DNA of 64,000 nt. Source: Cytophagaceae bacterium (GTDB taxonomy: Bacteria; Bacteroidota; Bacteroidia; Cytophagales; Spirosomataceae). Made by a program: the position numbers and the translations under genes. Below are positions 36,205 through 45,258 of this stretch, one piece after another; the stretch's first letter is position 1, and each line of letters opens with the position of its first letter. Under the pieces are notes generated by a model. That model was not told where the DNA came from, did no database searches, and worked only from the letters and a program-made list of their open reading frames with translations. The stretch spans positions 310,001 through 374,000 of the forward strand of contig JADKIR010000005.1 in assembly GCA_016722655.1 (NCBI GenBank), in the 5' to 3' direction.

Positions 36205-36432
36205 TTATCCAAGTTTCCCAATAATCTCAAACTTATCAAATACCACAGCAGTATGCGGAGCATCTTTTAATTCTTCAGTAAGGTCTTGCCCAGCCCAATG
36301 CTCATAATGTTTTCCGTTTTTCCACAGACGGGAACTTCCTACATCATACACAAATCCGTTTAATGCAACCCAGATTTCTGGTTTATCCTGGCCGTTTCTA
36401 AGGGCCAACTGATTTTTGGAAATTATTCGCAT
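36205..36432 (-). CDS. Cytochrome b5-like heme/steroid-binding domain protein
   Basis: A 75-residue single-domain protein. It contains ISKNQLALRNGQDKPEIWVALNGFVYDV, a tryptophan/lysine SSRLWKNGKHYEHWAGQDLTEELKDAPHTAVV and a final FEIIGKLG. This is the usual bacterial cytochrome b5-like layout, with His residues in HYEHWAG and APH. I prefer the ATG at 36432 because it aligns with family starts; an ATG 12 codons upstream (36468) is also possible. It probably binds heme or a related ligand; the partner is unknown. Confidence 0.78.
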   Translation of the reverse strand: MRIISKNQLALRNGQDKPEIWVALNGFVYDVGSSRLWKNGKHYEHWAGQDLTEELKDAPHTAVVFDKFEIIGKLG

Positions 36433-36505
36433 TTTCTTTGTTTGACTCAAAAATACGTCATTAATCAAAATATTTGGTTAAATGAGATGAATTCATGGCA
36501 TTTTT

Positions 36506-36536
36506 TTTGACTAATTCAGCATAAAAGATATATTTG
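36506..36536 (+). promoter_or_regulatory. Bacteroidota-type promoter
   Basis: TTTG at 36506-36509 and TATATTTG at 36529-36536 are separated by 19 bp. The start codon of the lipoprotein gene is 25 bp downstream. Confidence 0.7.
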
Positions 36537-36560
36537 CATAAGTAACATAAATTCAAAAAA

Positions 36561-37001
36561 ATGAAAACCAAAATCTTATTTTCACTTGTTGTCATATCGT
36601 TGGTTGTATTTGCTGGTTGTAAAACCAAAATTAAACCCACTTCAGATCTGGTTAAGAAAATTTGGATAATACAATCAGTTAAAGAAGGAAGCACTGAAGT
36701 CTATAAATCAGGTAGTACCAGCAATATTCAGCCAGGTTATGGTTCTTACAAATTAGATTTGTCGGCACCTCCTACTGTAATTTTAAAAGAAAGAGATGGT
36801 AGTTCTTTTACCGGAAAATATGAAATTACTTCCTCAGAGTTAAATTTGACTGGTCTTACTCCGGAACCAACCGGTACAGGTGGAAATATTGAGTATTCGG
36901 TTACCACTGCCACTGAGACTTCTTTGGTAATTACCAATTCATCACCTAACCCAAAGACAGGTGGTACAATTAATACCTATAGTTTGGTTCCTGCCAATTA
37001 A
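36561..37001 (+). CDS. Small lipoprotein, lipocalin-like
   Basis: A 146-residue lipoprotein: signal MKTKILFSLVVISLVVFAG, then lipobox Cys (FAGC). The mature part holds DLVKKIWIIQSVKEGSTEVYK and short beta-strand repeats ending YSLVPAN. This pattern resembles the lipocalin-like small lipoproteins common in Bacteroidota, but no specific family is certain. It has its own promoter and a following terminator. Confidence 0.7.
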   Translation: MKTKILFSLVVISLVVFAGCKTKIKPTSDLVKKIWIIQSVKEGSTEVYKSGSTSNIQPGYGSYKLDLSAPPTVILKERDGSSFTGKYEITSSELNLTGLTPEPTGTGGNIEYSVTTATETSLVITNSSPNPKTGGTINTYSLVPAN

Positions 37002-37018
37002 GATTTTTGATATTATTT

Positions 37019-37052
37019 AAAGGTACTTTCCACCCGGGAAGTACCTTTTTTG
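37019..37052 (+). terminator. Intrinsic terminator overlapping thiL promoter
   Basis: AAAGGTACTTTCC pairs with GGGAAGTACCTTTTTT around ACCC. The T tract (to 37051) overlaps the TTTG (37049-37052) that forms the -33 box of thiL. Confidence 0.85.
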
Positions 37053-37080
37053 TTTATTTAAGCTATTAAAATTACCTTTG
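37049..37080 (+). promoter_or_regulatory. thiL promoter, predicted leaderless
   Basis: TTTG at 37049-37052 and TACCTTTG at 37073-37080 are separated by 20 bp, an exact consensus. The thiL ATG at 37085 begins only four bases after the -7 box, so the transcript should start at or next to the AUG. Confidence 0.7.
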
Positions 37081-37084
37081 TACC

Positions 37085-38104
37085 ATGGAAAAACAAACTT
37101 TGGAATCTTTGGGTGAATTTGGTCTTATCGATCGTATCTCAGAAAATTTTCAGAAAAAATCGGAATCAACAGTCAAAGGAATTGGGGATGATACTGCGGT
37201 AATTGATTGTGGTTCAAAATATCAATTGATCACTACAGATATGCTTTTAGAGGGTGTTCACTTTGATTTGGTCTATACTCCATTGAAACACCTTGGTTAT
37301 AAAGCGATTGCTGTTAATATTTCGGATATTGCGGCTATGAATGGAGTACCAAGACACGCCACTGTGTCATTAGGCTTAAGCAACAGATTTGGACTATCTG
37401 ATGTCGATGAGTTATATGAAGGAATAAAATCTGCTTGTGAAGATTACAACATAGATTTAATTGGCGGGGATACTTCATCCAGCCGGTCAGGTTTGGTTAT
37501 TTCAGTTTCGGTAGTGGGTGATGTAGAAAAAGATAAAATAACTTACAGAAGTGGTGCCAATGAAAACGACATCGTTTGTGTTACAGGCGATTTAGGTGCT
37601 GCTTATATGGGCTTACAAATTTTGGAGCGGGAAAAACAGGAGTTTTTGGCCAATCCGGCCATGGAACCCAAAATTGACAATAAAAGCTATGTAGTCGGCA
37701 GGCAGTTGAAACCTGAAAGCAGAACAGACATCGTTTTTGATTTATTGGAAAAAGGAATTGTTCCTACATCTATGATTGATATTTCCGATGGGTTGGCGTC
37801 AGATGTTTTGCATTTGGCAAAAAAATCGGGAAAAAGTTTCACGATTTTCTTCGAAAATATTCCAATCGATAATCAAACCCTGGAAACTTGTGCCGATTTT
37901 AATTTAAATCCGGTTACAAGTGTCATCAATGGTGGTGAGGATTACGAACTTCTGATGACGATCTCTCAGGCTGATTATGAAAAAATTAAAGATATTTCAG
38001 AAATCACACCAATTGGGTTTGTAAAAGGCGAAGGTGCCTCCTGGTTGGTTTTGAATTCTGGTGAAAGAACAAAATTAATTGCCCCGGGCTGGAAAAATGT
38101 ATAA
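37085..38104 (+). CDS. thiL: Thiamine-monophosphate kinase
   Basis: A 339-residue kinase of normal length. It phosphorylates thiamine phosphate to thiamine pyrophosphate. Visible: the N-terminal LGEFGLIDRISENF, the Mg-ATP loop GIGDDTAVID, TTDMLLEGVHFD, the NISDIAAMNG block, GGDTSSSRSG, and the C-terminal DISDGLASDVLHLAKKSG and NGGEDYELLMT. The only upstream ATG choice is 37085, which lies immediately after the promoter. It overlaps the next gene by eight bases. Confidence 0.95.
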   Translation: MEKQTLESLGEFGLIDRISENFQKKSESTVKGIGDDTAVIDCGSKYQLITTDMLLEGVHFDLVYTPLKHLGYKAIAVNISDIAAMNGVPRHATVSLGLSNRFGLSDVDELYEGIKSACEDYNIDLIGGDTSSSRSGLVISVSVVGDVEKDKITYRSGANENDIVCVTGDLGAAYMGLQILEREKQEFLANPAMEPKIDNKSYVVGRQLKPESRTDIVFDLLEKGIVPTSMIDISDGLASDVLHLAKKSGKSFTIFFENIPIDNQTLETCADFNLNPVTSVINGGEDYELLMTISQADYEKIKDISEITPIGFVKGEGASWLVLNSGERTKLIAPGWKNV

Positions 38105-39233
38105 AAATATTTCTAAAACATTAATATTAAGTCTTTTATCTGTTATTTCGGTTTTGGGTCAAAACGAAATTTCCGATATTAAAAATCAATTTAAAATTGA
38201 TAGAAGAACGACTGTTTATGAAATAGAATATATTTCTGAAAGCAATACTCTAAAAGGAAAGACCAATAATGTAGCTGCAAAAAAAGCTTTGTTGGAAAAA
38301 TTAAAAGTTAAAAACCCAAAAGATTCAATAGTAATATTGCCAAATCTCCTACCGGGACAGCAGCCTTATGTAGTAGCCAATGTTTCAGTCGTTAATTTGC
38401 GTTCTGAACCAGAAGAATCGGCAGAATTATCGTCGCAGGTGCTTTTGGGAATTCCGATGAAAGTTTTCGAAAAATACAGAGGTTGGTACCGCGTGCAATG
38501 CCCGGACCAATATATCGGATGGGTTGACGCCAGTACTGTTAAGCCATTTTCTGAAAACCAAATTACTGATTACCAAAAAGATAGCCTGGTTATTTTTTCC
38601 GACTTTTACGGAAAAGCCTACCGGGATACTTCCAGCAATGCATTGCCAATCAGAGACCTGACTTATGGTAATATTATTGTGAAAAATAAAATTCTAGGGA
38701 AATTCATTGAGGTAACTTTTCCCGACAAAACAAAGGGATACATTTCGGTAAATTCAGCAAAACCCATAAAATTTTGGCTTGAAAAATCTGAAAGCTATGG
38801 GGATGAAATTGCAAGGTTTTCATTGAATTATCTCGGAACTCCTTATTTATGGGGTGGTACTTCGGCCAAAGGGGTCGATTGCAGTGGCTTTACCAGAATG
38901 TCTTATTTATCAAAGGGTTTATTTCTTCCTCGTGACGCATCACAGCAAGCTTTGATCGGAGAAAAAGTAACAATTGATTCTACGTTCAGTAATCTCAGAG
39001 TTGGAGATTTATTGTTTTTCGGAAATACAGAGACCAAAAGAGTTGTCCATGTGGCACTTTGGCTAGGTGGACTTTCGTTTATTCATTCATCAGGGATGGT
39101 TCGAATCGAAAGTTTTGATCCAAAAGCTCATAATTATTCTGAATACAATCTTCGCCGCCTGCTTTTTGTAAAAAGAATCAATCCTGAAAGTATCAAACTC
39201 AAGGAAGGATTGCTTTATACCCTTACAAAATGA
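38097..39233 (+). CDS. C40 family (NlpC/P60) peptidase with SH3 domains
   Basis: A secreted protein of 378 residues. The ATG at 38097 gives signal MYKNISKTLILSLLSVISVLGQ; an upstream ATG at 38079 lies inside thiL and is less likely. Two SH3-like regions follow (VANVSVVNLRSEPEESAELSSQV ... GWYRVQCPDQYIGWV; then DLTYGNIIVKNKI ... GYISVNSAKP). The NlpC/P60 domain has the catalytic Cys in KGVDCSGFTRM and the His in RVVHVALWLGG. It cleaves peptidoglycan stem peptides and is probably an endopeptidase acting on the wall. It overlaps thiL by eight bases. Confidence 0.9.
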   Translation: MYKNISKTLILSLLSVISVLGQNEISDIKNQFKIDRRTTVYEIEYISESNTLKGKTNNVAAKKALLEKLKVKNPKDSIVILPNLLPGQQPYVVANVSVVNLRSEPEESAELSSQVLLGIPMKVFEKYRGWYRVQCPDQYIGWVDASTVKPFSENQITDYQKDSLVIFSDFYGKAYRDTSSNALPIRDLTYGNIIVKNKILGKFIEVTFPDKTKGYISVNSAKPIKFWLEKSESYGDEIARFSLNYLGTPYLWGGTSAKGVDCSGFTRMSYLSKGLFLPRDASQQALIGEKVTIDSTFSNLRVGDLLFFGNTETKRVVHVALWLGGLSFIHSSGMVRIESFDPKAHNYSEYNLRRLLFVKRINPESIKLKEGLLYTLTK

Positions 39234-39279
39234 CCTCAAATTATAAAGAGTTTTAGAATATTTTCTTAAAAATTTCCGA

Positions 39280-40653
39280 ATGAATAAAGGCACTTTTTTT
39301 GATTTAAGCGACAAAATAAAATCTTCAAAATTTGCCCGTTTTTTTGAAAGAAAAGTACCTCAAAAACTTATTCAGAGGTTATCAAATGATGGTCTTCCCC
39401 TTGTTATAGCTTCCATTTTAGTTGGTTTGCTTTCGGTTTTGTACGAATTAATGTTTGAATGGGGAGAAAAACTAAGTATTAAAATCTACAATTTCAATCC
39501 TCACATTTTTTGGATTCTTTCTCCTTTGACCTTTTTCCTCAGCTTTTATATTATCAGAAATTATTCAAAATTTTCAAATGGTAGTGGTATTCCTCAACTT
39601 TTGGCGGCAATTGATCTTAGTGATTCGCCCAAAAAAGGGATTTTAAATAAACTTTTGGGTTTAAAGGTCATTTTAGTGAAAATTGCTTCCAGTTTAATAT
39701 TACTTATAGGTGGCGGAAGTATTGGCCGTGAAGGGCCAACTTTACAAATTTCCGGTTCTATTTTTCAGTTAGTTAGCAGATTATTTTCTAAAACTAAAAA
39801 AATTGACCTTAAAACCATGCTCATTACAAGCGGGGCATCGGGTTTGGCTGCTGCATTCAATACTCCTTTGGGAGGGATTGTTTATGTAGTGGAAGAATTG
39901 AGCAAATCACATATTAATAAACTTAGGGTTCCGGTTTTTACGGCGGTAATATTTGCAGGATTTACAGCACAGTTTTTTATGGGTCCTTATTTATTTTTAG
40001 GATTTCCAAAAACTCAAACCTTGCCACTAAATCTTATTCCACTGGGTTTTGGTCTGGCAATTTTGGGTGGAATTTTTGGATCCTTATTATCCTTATTTGT
40101 ATTAAAAATATTCACTATGTCCGGGAAATTTCAAAATCCATATGTGATTCCTGTGATCTTAGGATTACTTTTTGCCGCTTTACTCATCAATACAGGACAG
40201 GAAACTTTAGGAACAGGTAAACCATTGATTAACAGAATTTTATTTAACGCAAACCATGATTTACCCTGGTACACTTTTCCAGGTAGATTTTTGGGAAGTT
40301 TGTTTTCTTTTTCATCGGGTGGTGCAGGAGGAATATTTGCCACATCTTTGTCTTCAGGGGCAGCTTTGGGCAATTGGATTGCCTCTTATTTTGATATTTC
40401 CACAGGTAATCACAACCTCTTAGTTTTGATGACCATGATAGCATTTCTGACCGGGGTAACGCGTACGCCATTTACATCAAGTATTTTGGTTTTAGAAATG
40501 ACTGACCGCCACAGTGCAATTTTTTTCTTCTTAATGGCTGGAATAATCGCACAATTTGCCTCAGAAAGGATTTTGAGAAAACCTTTTTACGAAATTCTGA
40601 AAGAAAGAATTCTGGCAGGATTCGAAAAATCAAAACCCCAGGTCAATTCTTGA
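39280..40653 (+). CDS. Voltage-gated chloride channel/antiporter family (ClC)
   Basis: A 457-residue polytopic protein. The anion-path motifs are GSGIPQ (near residue 100), GGGSIGREGP with gating Glu (near residue 150), FNTPLGGIVYVVEEL and GGAGGIFATSLSSGA (in place of GxFxP). The gating glutamate is present, consistent with a Cl-/H+ antiporter. No CBS domains follow, as in E. coli EriC. It functions in ion or acid homeostasis. Its last 24 bp overlap the convergent cytochrome c peroxidase gene. Confidence 0.92.
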   Translation: MNKGTFFDLSDKIKSSKFARFFERKVPQKLIQRLSNDGLPLVIASILVGLLSVLYELMFEWGEKLSIKIYNFNPHIFWILSPLTFFLSFYIIRNYSKFSNGSGIPQLLAAIDLSDSPKKGILNKLLGLKVILVKIASSLILLIGGGSIGREGPTLQISGSIFQLVSRLFSKTKKIDLKTMLITSGASGLAAAFNTPLGGIVYVVEELSKSHINKLRVPVFTAVIFAGFTAQFFMGPYLFLGFPKTQTLPLNLIPLGFGLAILGGIFGSLLSLFVLKIFTMSGKFQNPYVIPVILGLLFAALLINTGQETLGTGKPLINRILFNANHDLPWYTFPGRFLGSLFSFSSGGAGGIFATSLSSGAALGNWIASYFDISTGNHNLLVLMTMIAFLTGVTRTPFTSSILVLEMTDRHSAIFFFLMAGIIAQFASERILRKPFYEILKERILAGFEKSKPQVNS

Positions 40654-41991
40654 TTGTCGGTCATTATTTGGAAACGCAAGTCCGGAGGGCAAAGATTTAG
40701 GAACAAATCTTTGCAGATTGGGATCACGAAGACCATTTTTTATAAAAGCCGCCAGATCAGAGATTTCCTCATCGGAAAGATTCAAAGCATGAAATTTTGT
40801 AGAAAGCTGGACATCTGGCACATTTGAATTTTCTTTTTTTGCCAGATTTTTATATTTTAATACAGCTTCAATATTTGTCAAACTGGAACCATGCCCATAA
40901 AATGGTGAATCTGAAAGATTGTATAATTGAGGTACCTTAAATTTATACATGTCTTCTGACTTTCCGGTGAACCCTCCCCTACCCTTAAATTCCGCACTTC
41001 CGGCTTTTACATTATGAATCAATGCGTTACCCGAAGTAGGATAATCTTTCATCCCAATCGCATGGAATTCCATATTTGCCAAAGAAGGTCCGTTATGGCA
41101 ACCGGTGCATTCGGCTTTTCCAAAAAATAATATGGCCCCTTTTTTCTCTTTATCTGACATAGCATTTCTATTTCCTTTCAACCATTGCTGGAAAGGTGCC
41201 TGATTGGCGAGAAGTGTTCTTTCATAAGCAGCAATGGCAAGTGAGCCATTAAGTTTTAATTGTGCCGCATTATCGATTGAAGCTGCATCAAAAGCCTTGA
41301 TATAAAGATTTTTATAAGTGGTCAGGTTGTTTATCAGAATTTTATCAATCGCCAGCCTATGAACTTCTCTTCCGGCAATTGCCTGAGTCTCAACTCCCTC
41401 ATAACCCAAATAATTGGTTTCTTTTGGAGTACCTTTTGTCCAGCTGCTTTGAGTACCGGCATTTAAGGCTGTTCCTCCAAATTGACCGTTCCATAAAATA
41501 TTTTTCTGATAAGCGATATTTAGAGCCGAAGGAGATTTTACAGGCTGAACATCAATTTCAGTTGCTTTGTAAATATTACTCATTACACGTTTTTCTCCCT
41601 GAACACCAAACCCACTTCCCCCTTCACCAATGCCCTGTACAACGCAAGCCTGAAAACCGGCTTTGGCATGGTGACAACTTGCACATGAATAGCTTTGAAA
41701 CGCTTCAATCTTTTTTGGATTTTGCCCCAGAGCAGTTTCATGAAATAGCAGTTTACCCAATTCTACTTTGGCTTCTGATAAGGGGTTTTTAGGATCCTGG
41801 GGAATTTTTGTAAGCTCATAGCTTTCCGGCAAAACGTAGTAAGATATACCCTTTCCAGAGGAGGAAGTTTCAATTTTTTGGGTGAGCTCCGTGTCCAGTG
41901 TGCTGGCTATCGGATCCTGATTATTTTTATTACATGCAATTGCAAACAGACATGTTACCGCAAATGCAATTTTACGATACAAACCTTTCAT
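40630..41991 (-). CDS. Cytochrome c peroxidase-like lipoprotein (di-heme)
   Basis: A 453-residue lipoprotein. The ATG at 41991 gives a signal ending at the lipobox AIAC (MKGLYRKIAFAVTCLFAIAC); a start 17 codons upstream is not preferred. Two heme c sites are visible, CASCHHA near residue 120 and CTGCHNG near residue 300. The family reduces H2O2 with electrons from a cytochrome, or acts as a di-heme enzyme of the MauG type. It overlaps clc by 24 bp at its 3' end and follows the asparagine-synthetase-like gene in the same direction. Confidence 0.85.
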   Translation of the reverse strand: MKGLYRKIAFAVTCLFAIACNKNNQDPIASTLDTELTQKIETSSSGKGISYYVLPESYELTKIPQDPKNPLSEAKVELGKLLFHETALGQNPKKIEAFQSYSCASCHHAKAGFQACVVQGIGEGGSGFGVQGEKRVMSNIYKATEIDVQPVKSPSALNIAYQKNILWNGQFGGTALNAGTQSSWTKGTPKETNYLGYEGVETQAIAGREVHRLAIDKILINNLTTYKNLYIKAFDAASIDNAAQLKLNGSLAIAAYERTLLANQAPFQQWLKGNRNAMSDKEKKGAILFFGKAECTGCHNGPSLANMEFHAIGMKDYPTSGNALIHNVKAGSAEFKGRGGFTGKSEDMYKFKVPQLYNLSDSPFYGHGSSLTNIEAVLKYKNLAKKENSNVPDVQLSTKFHALNLSDEEISDLAAFIKNGLRDPNLQRFVPKSLPSGLAFPNNDRQSRIDLGF

Positions 41992-42064
41992 TTTTATCAC
42001 TCTTTTCCTGACAAAACAAAGATAAGAATAAAATAAATACAAAAGTATATTTTTTGCGATATTT

Positions 42065-43327
42065 TTATGTCTTCAACTTTTTCTTTTTGGCTGCCGGAAA
42101 TAAAACATTATTAAGAATTAGTCTGTATCCTGCGGAGTTGGGATGCAAATTCAAGTCTGTAGGCTCTTCATTTACAAGATGCTGGTAATCTTCGGGGTCA
42201 TGCCCACCATAATATGTCCAGAAACCTTTTCCCGCTGTACCATGTATATATCTGGCTTCATTTGATGCCCTGTTTTCTGCCAGAACTATAACCTCCGATT
42301 TGATAAATTGCTTTTTAAAAGCGGTAGTCTGACCCATAAAACCCTTAATAAGGTTACTATGATTTTGGGTGAGCATGGTGGGGACAGGGTCGTATTTTGC
42401 AGAAAATTCAAATAAGGTAAAATAATCATTGGCTTCATTTACTCCCCTTTCTTCATAGCGATTGTCTATCTCAGAAAATTCAATCACGTAGGGATCATCT
42501 TCAAGCTTAAAGTTTTTAAAAGCAAATGTTCTTTGAAAATCTAGTTTGGAATTTGCGTTTGGATCTGATCCATCCCCATCATATACCGATTCAACAATAT
42601 CAACACCTTGTGCAGCAAGTGCAATTTCGTAAGTATCTGTTGCATTGCACATTGCAAACATATAGCCACCACCCAAAACAAACTCACTTATTTTTTTGGC
42701 CACTGCACCTTTAAGTTCTGAGGGTTTTGTATAGCCATATTTTTTTGCGATAAACTCAATCTCCTTTTTCTGCTCCTGGTACCAGGCAGTACTCTTGAGA
42801 TTTAAAAATTTTCCAAATTGACCTGTGAAGTCCTCATGATGTAAATGTAACCAGTCATATTCAGGAAGTTTTCCCTGCATTACTTCGTCGTCATAAACTT
42901 TATCAAAGCTAATCTCAGCATAAGTAAGGGCAAGGGTAACGGCGTCGTCCCATGGCCTGGCTGATTTTGGGGTATAAACCGCAATTTTTGGTGCTTTTTG
43001 CAGCTTTACTGCATCCATATTTGCGTCCGGATGCTTTACTTGTCTGATTATTGCATCATATTCCGAATCAGAAATAACTTCATAGGATATTCCTCTTACT
43101 ACACATTCATTAATAAAATTTTGGGTCACCGGCATGGCAAAACTACCGCCCCGATAGTTAAGCAACCAGTCAATTTCAGTTTCATAATTTTTTAATACCC
43201 AAAATGCCAGACCATAGGCTTTTAAATGATTTTTTTGCACGTCGTCCATAGGAATAAACAACTGATTTCCCATTGAACGGACCGTAATAAGCAAAAAAAT
43301 GATAAGCGGTAAAATGCCTTTCTTCAT
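42065..43327 (-). CDS. Conserved secreted protein annotated in relatives as asparagine synthetase B
   Basis: A 420-residue exported protein with signal MKKGILPLIIFLLITVRSMG. Homologues in Cytophagales are often labelled asparagine synthetase B, but I see neither an N-terminal Cys nucleophile nor the PP-loop ATP-binding motif that real AsnB needs. Instead there is a mixed alpha/beta region (KIAVYTPKSARPWDDAVTLALTYAEI, DWLHLHHEDFTGQ, GGGYMFAMCNATDTYEIALAAQG) and WTYYGGHDPEDYQH near the C-terminus. These look like the class I glutamine amidotransferase-like fold (a cysteine after MFA and a GGHDPE motif). True function is unknown. It is upstream of the cytochrome c peroxidase-like gene. Confidence 0.6.
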   Translation of the reverse strand: MKKGILPLIIFLLITVRSMGNQLFIPMDDVQKNHLKAYGLAFWVLKNYETEIDWLLNYRGGSFAMPVTQNFINECVVRGISYEVISDSEYDAIIRQVKHPDANMDAVKLQKAPKIAVYTPKSARPWDDAVTLALTYAEISFDKVYDDEVMQGKLPEYDWLHLHHEDFTGQFGKFLNLKSTAWYQEQKKEIEFIAKKYGYTKPSELKGAVAKKISEFVLGGGYMFAMCNATDTYEIALAAQGVDIVESVYDGDGSDPNANSKLDFQRTFAFKNFKLEDDPYVIEFSEIDNRYEERGVNEANDYFTLFEFSAKYDPVPTMLTQNHSNLIKGFMGQTTAFKKQFIKSEVIVLAENRASNEARYIHGTAGKGFWTYYGGHDPEDYQHLVNEEPTDLNLHPNSAGYRLILNNVLFPAAKKKKLKT

Positions 43328-43457
43328 GGTTTGTTTATAAAAAATAGAATTTTGAACTTTGCATAAATAACCTCAACCCGGGGTTTTTATTATAAATGTG
43401 AGCTTATTTGTATGATATTTCATCAAAGATAGTTCCAAACTTACTTTTTTAAAAGAA

Positions 43458-44699
43458 ATGAATCTTAAAGAAAATGTTTTGGAAGGACTCAGGTCTATCA
43501 ATTCCAACAGACTAAGAACCATATTGACTGCAAGTATCATTACATTTGGGATTATGGCACTTGTGGGCATACTTACGGCCATTGAGGGTATGCAAGGTTC
43601 TGTAAATAAAAGCTTTGAAGGATTGGGTGTGAATACATTCGATATAAAGGTGGAACAAAATACGGGCAGGAGAATGAGAGGTATGGTAACCAAGCAACCT
43701 AAAGCTATCACCTTCAGGCAAGCTTTGGAATACAAAAAGAAATTTACAGAAAAAACCCGCTCATTTGTAAGCATTTATACGTTTGCATCACAAGGTGAAA
43801 CCGTAAAATATGAAGCTCAAAAATCAAACCCTAATGTGTTAGTAGTTGGAATAGATGAGAATTACCTGGGAATGAAAGGTTACAAAATTCAGTCTGGGAG
43901 AAGTATAACACCCAATGACCGAAGTTATTTTAACAGAATTGTGGTAATAGGTAATGAACTGGTTCTCAAGTTTTTCCCCAACACTTCACCTTTAGGAAAG
44001 GAAATTACTTTAATGGGAGAAAGATTTACCATAGTGGGTGTTTTAGAGAAAAAAGGAAGTATTACAGGTGGCGATGATGATAGAGTAACTTTGATTCCGT
44101 TAGAAGTGGCAAGAAATTATGACCAGAACGGCAGATTTTCCTATGAAATTACCACTTCGGTACCTGATGCTGTTGACCTGGATTATACCTTAGCGGAAGC
44201 GAGCTCTGTGATGCGTCAGGTAAGAAGAGATAAAGTTGTGGATGATGATTCTTTCAAAATAGAACGCTCTGATGCCTTACTAAGTGATTTGAATGAAGTT
44301 ACCGGCTATTTAAGAATTGGAGGGTTTGCCATATCTTTGATTACTCTTATCGGAGCCTCCATTGCTTTGATGAATATCATGATGGTTTCTGTAACTGAAA
44401 GAACCCGTGAAATCGGCATTAGAAAAGCTCTGGGTGCTTCGCCAAAGAAAATCAGATTTCAGTTTTTGATGGAAGCAATTGTTATTTGTCTGATTGGTGG
44501 TCTTGCCGGGGTGATTTTAGGGATTTCAGCAGGAAATCTGGTATCATATTTTATGACTGACGGAGGGTCGTTTGTAGTGCCCTGGAACTGGATCATTCTC
44601 GGCTTACTTGTAACTGTAATAGTTGGATTGGTTTCTGGATACTACCCAGCTTTTAAAGCATCGAAATTTGACCCGATTGAAGCTTTAAGATATGAATAA
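43458..44699 (+). CDS. ABC transporter permease, MacB/FtsX type
   Basis: A 413-residue permease with the MacB layout: an N-terminal helix (RLRTILTASIITFGIMALVGI), a large periplasmic domain (about residues 45-270) and three C-terminal helices, the first ending MVSVTERTREIGIRKALGASPK, a conserved FtsX-domain block. It works with an ABC ATPase and often a membrane fusion protein to export lipids, peptides or toxins. No ATPase gene is adjacent here. Confidence 0.87.
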   Translation: MNLKENVLEGLRSINSNRLRTILTASIITFGIMALVGILTAIEGMQGSVNKSFEGLGVNTFDIKVEQNTGRRMRGMVTKQPKAITFRQALEYKKKFTEKTRSFVSIYTFASQGETVKYEAQKSNPNVLVVGIDENYLGMKGYKIQSGRSITPNDRSYFNRIVVIGNELVLKFFPNTSPLGKEITLMGERFTIVGVLEKKGSITGGDDDRVTLIPLEVARNYDQNGRFSYEITTSVPDAVDLDYTLAEASSVMRQVRRDKVVDDDSFKIERSDALLSDLNEVTGYLRIGGFAISLITLIGASIALMNIMMVSVTERTREIGIRKALGASPKKIRFQFLMEAIVICLIGGLAGVILGISAGNLVSYFMTDGGSFVVPWNWIILGLLVTVIVGLVSGYYPAFKASKFDPIEALRYE

Positions 44700-44859
44700 T
44701 GGAATTTTGTGAAAATATTTTTAAGGTGTGGTTTTCAGATGTTTTTAATAATCAATCATTTGAGATTTGCATTTAGAAATATTTAAAAAAATATGCAATC
44801 AAAATTTGTAAGCTAGAAAATCATATTCTACTTTTGCAGTCCCAACAGCAGATGTACTC

Positions 44860-44943
44860 GCCCAGGTGGCGGAATTGGTAGACGCGTTGGTCTCAAACAC
44901 CAATGAGGTTACACTCGTGCCGGTTCGACTCCGGCCCTGGGTA
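44860..44943 (+). tRNA. tRNA-Leu (anticodon CAA)
   Basis: An 84-nt cloverleaf. The acceptor stem GCCCAGG pairs with CCTGGGT (one G-U) and the discriminator is A. The D-arm follows; the anticodon loop CTCAAAC gives CAA, between TTGGT and ACCAA. The variable arm is long (AATGAGGTTACACTCGT), as expected for Leu, and the T-arm contains GGTTCGACTCC. CCA is not encoded. It decodes UUG. Confidence 0.93.
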
Positions 44944-44952
44944 CAAATGTAA

Positions 44953-44987
44953 GAAAAGCCTTTTTGCAATAGCATAAGGGCTTTTTT
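44953..44987 (+). terminator. Probable terminator after tRNA-Leu
   Basis: AAAGCC and GGGCTTTTTTT can pair across a 17-nt loop, 10 bases after the tRNA. The stem is imperfect. Confidence 0.55.
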
Positions 44988-45258
44988 TATGCCTTTAAAT
45001 ATTCTTAAAAGCCTACCTACCTTTCATTTTATTTTCAAAATTTACCTTAAGTCAAGTATTATTTTTTTCTACATAAAAAATTAATTTATAACTACTTATA
45101 ATATTTTTTTTATTCCTTTTTAACAAAGTCAAGTCTTAATAAATTTTCTGAAACATTTTTATTCATTTTGTTTTATAATACCTTTGAAAAATACAATTAT
45201 TTTTTATCTCTATTTTGGATATAAATGACATTTTATCAATTAATTAAAAATTAATTCA
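44988..45258 (+). promoter_or_regulatory. AT-rich upstream region of the SDR-KAS III operon
   Basis: Very AT-rich sequence between the tRNA-Leu terminator and the SDR gene. A -7-like TACCTTTG is at 45179-45186; I see no well-spaced -33 TTTG. No other gene or repeat is visible. Confidence 0.4.
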
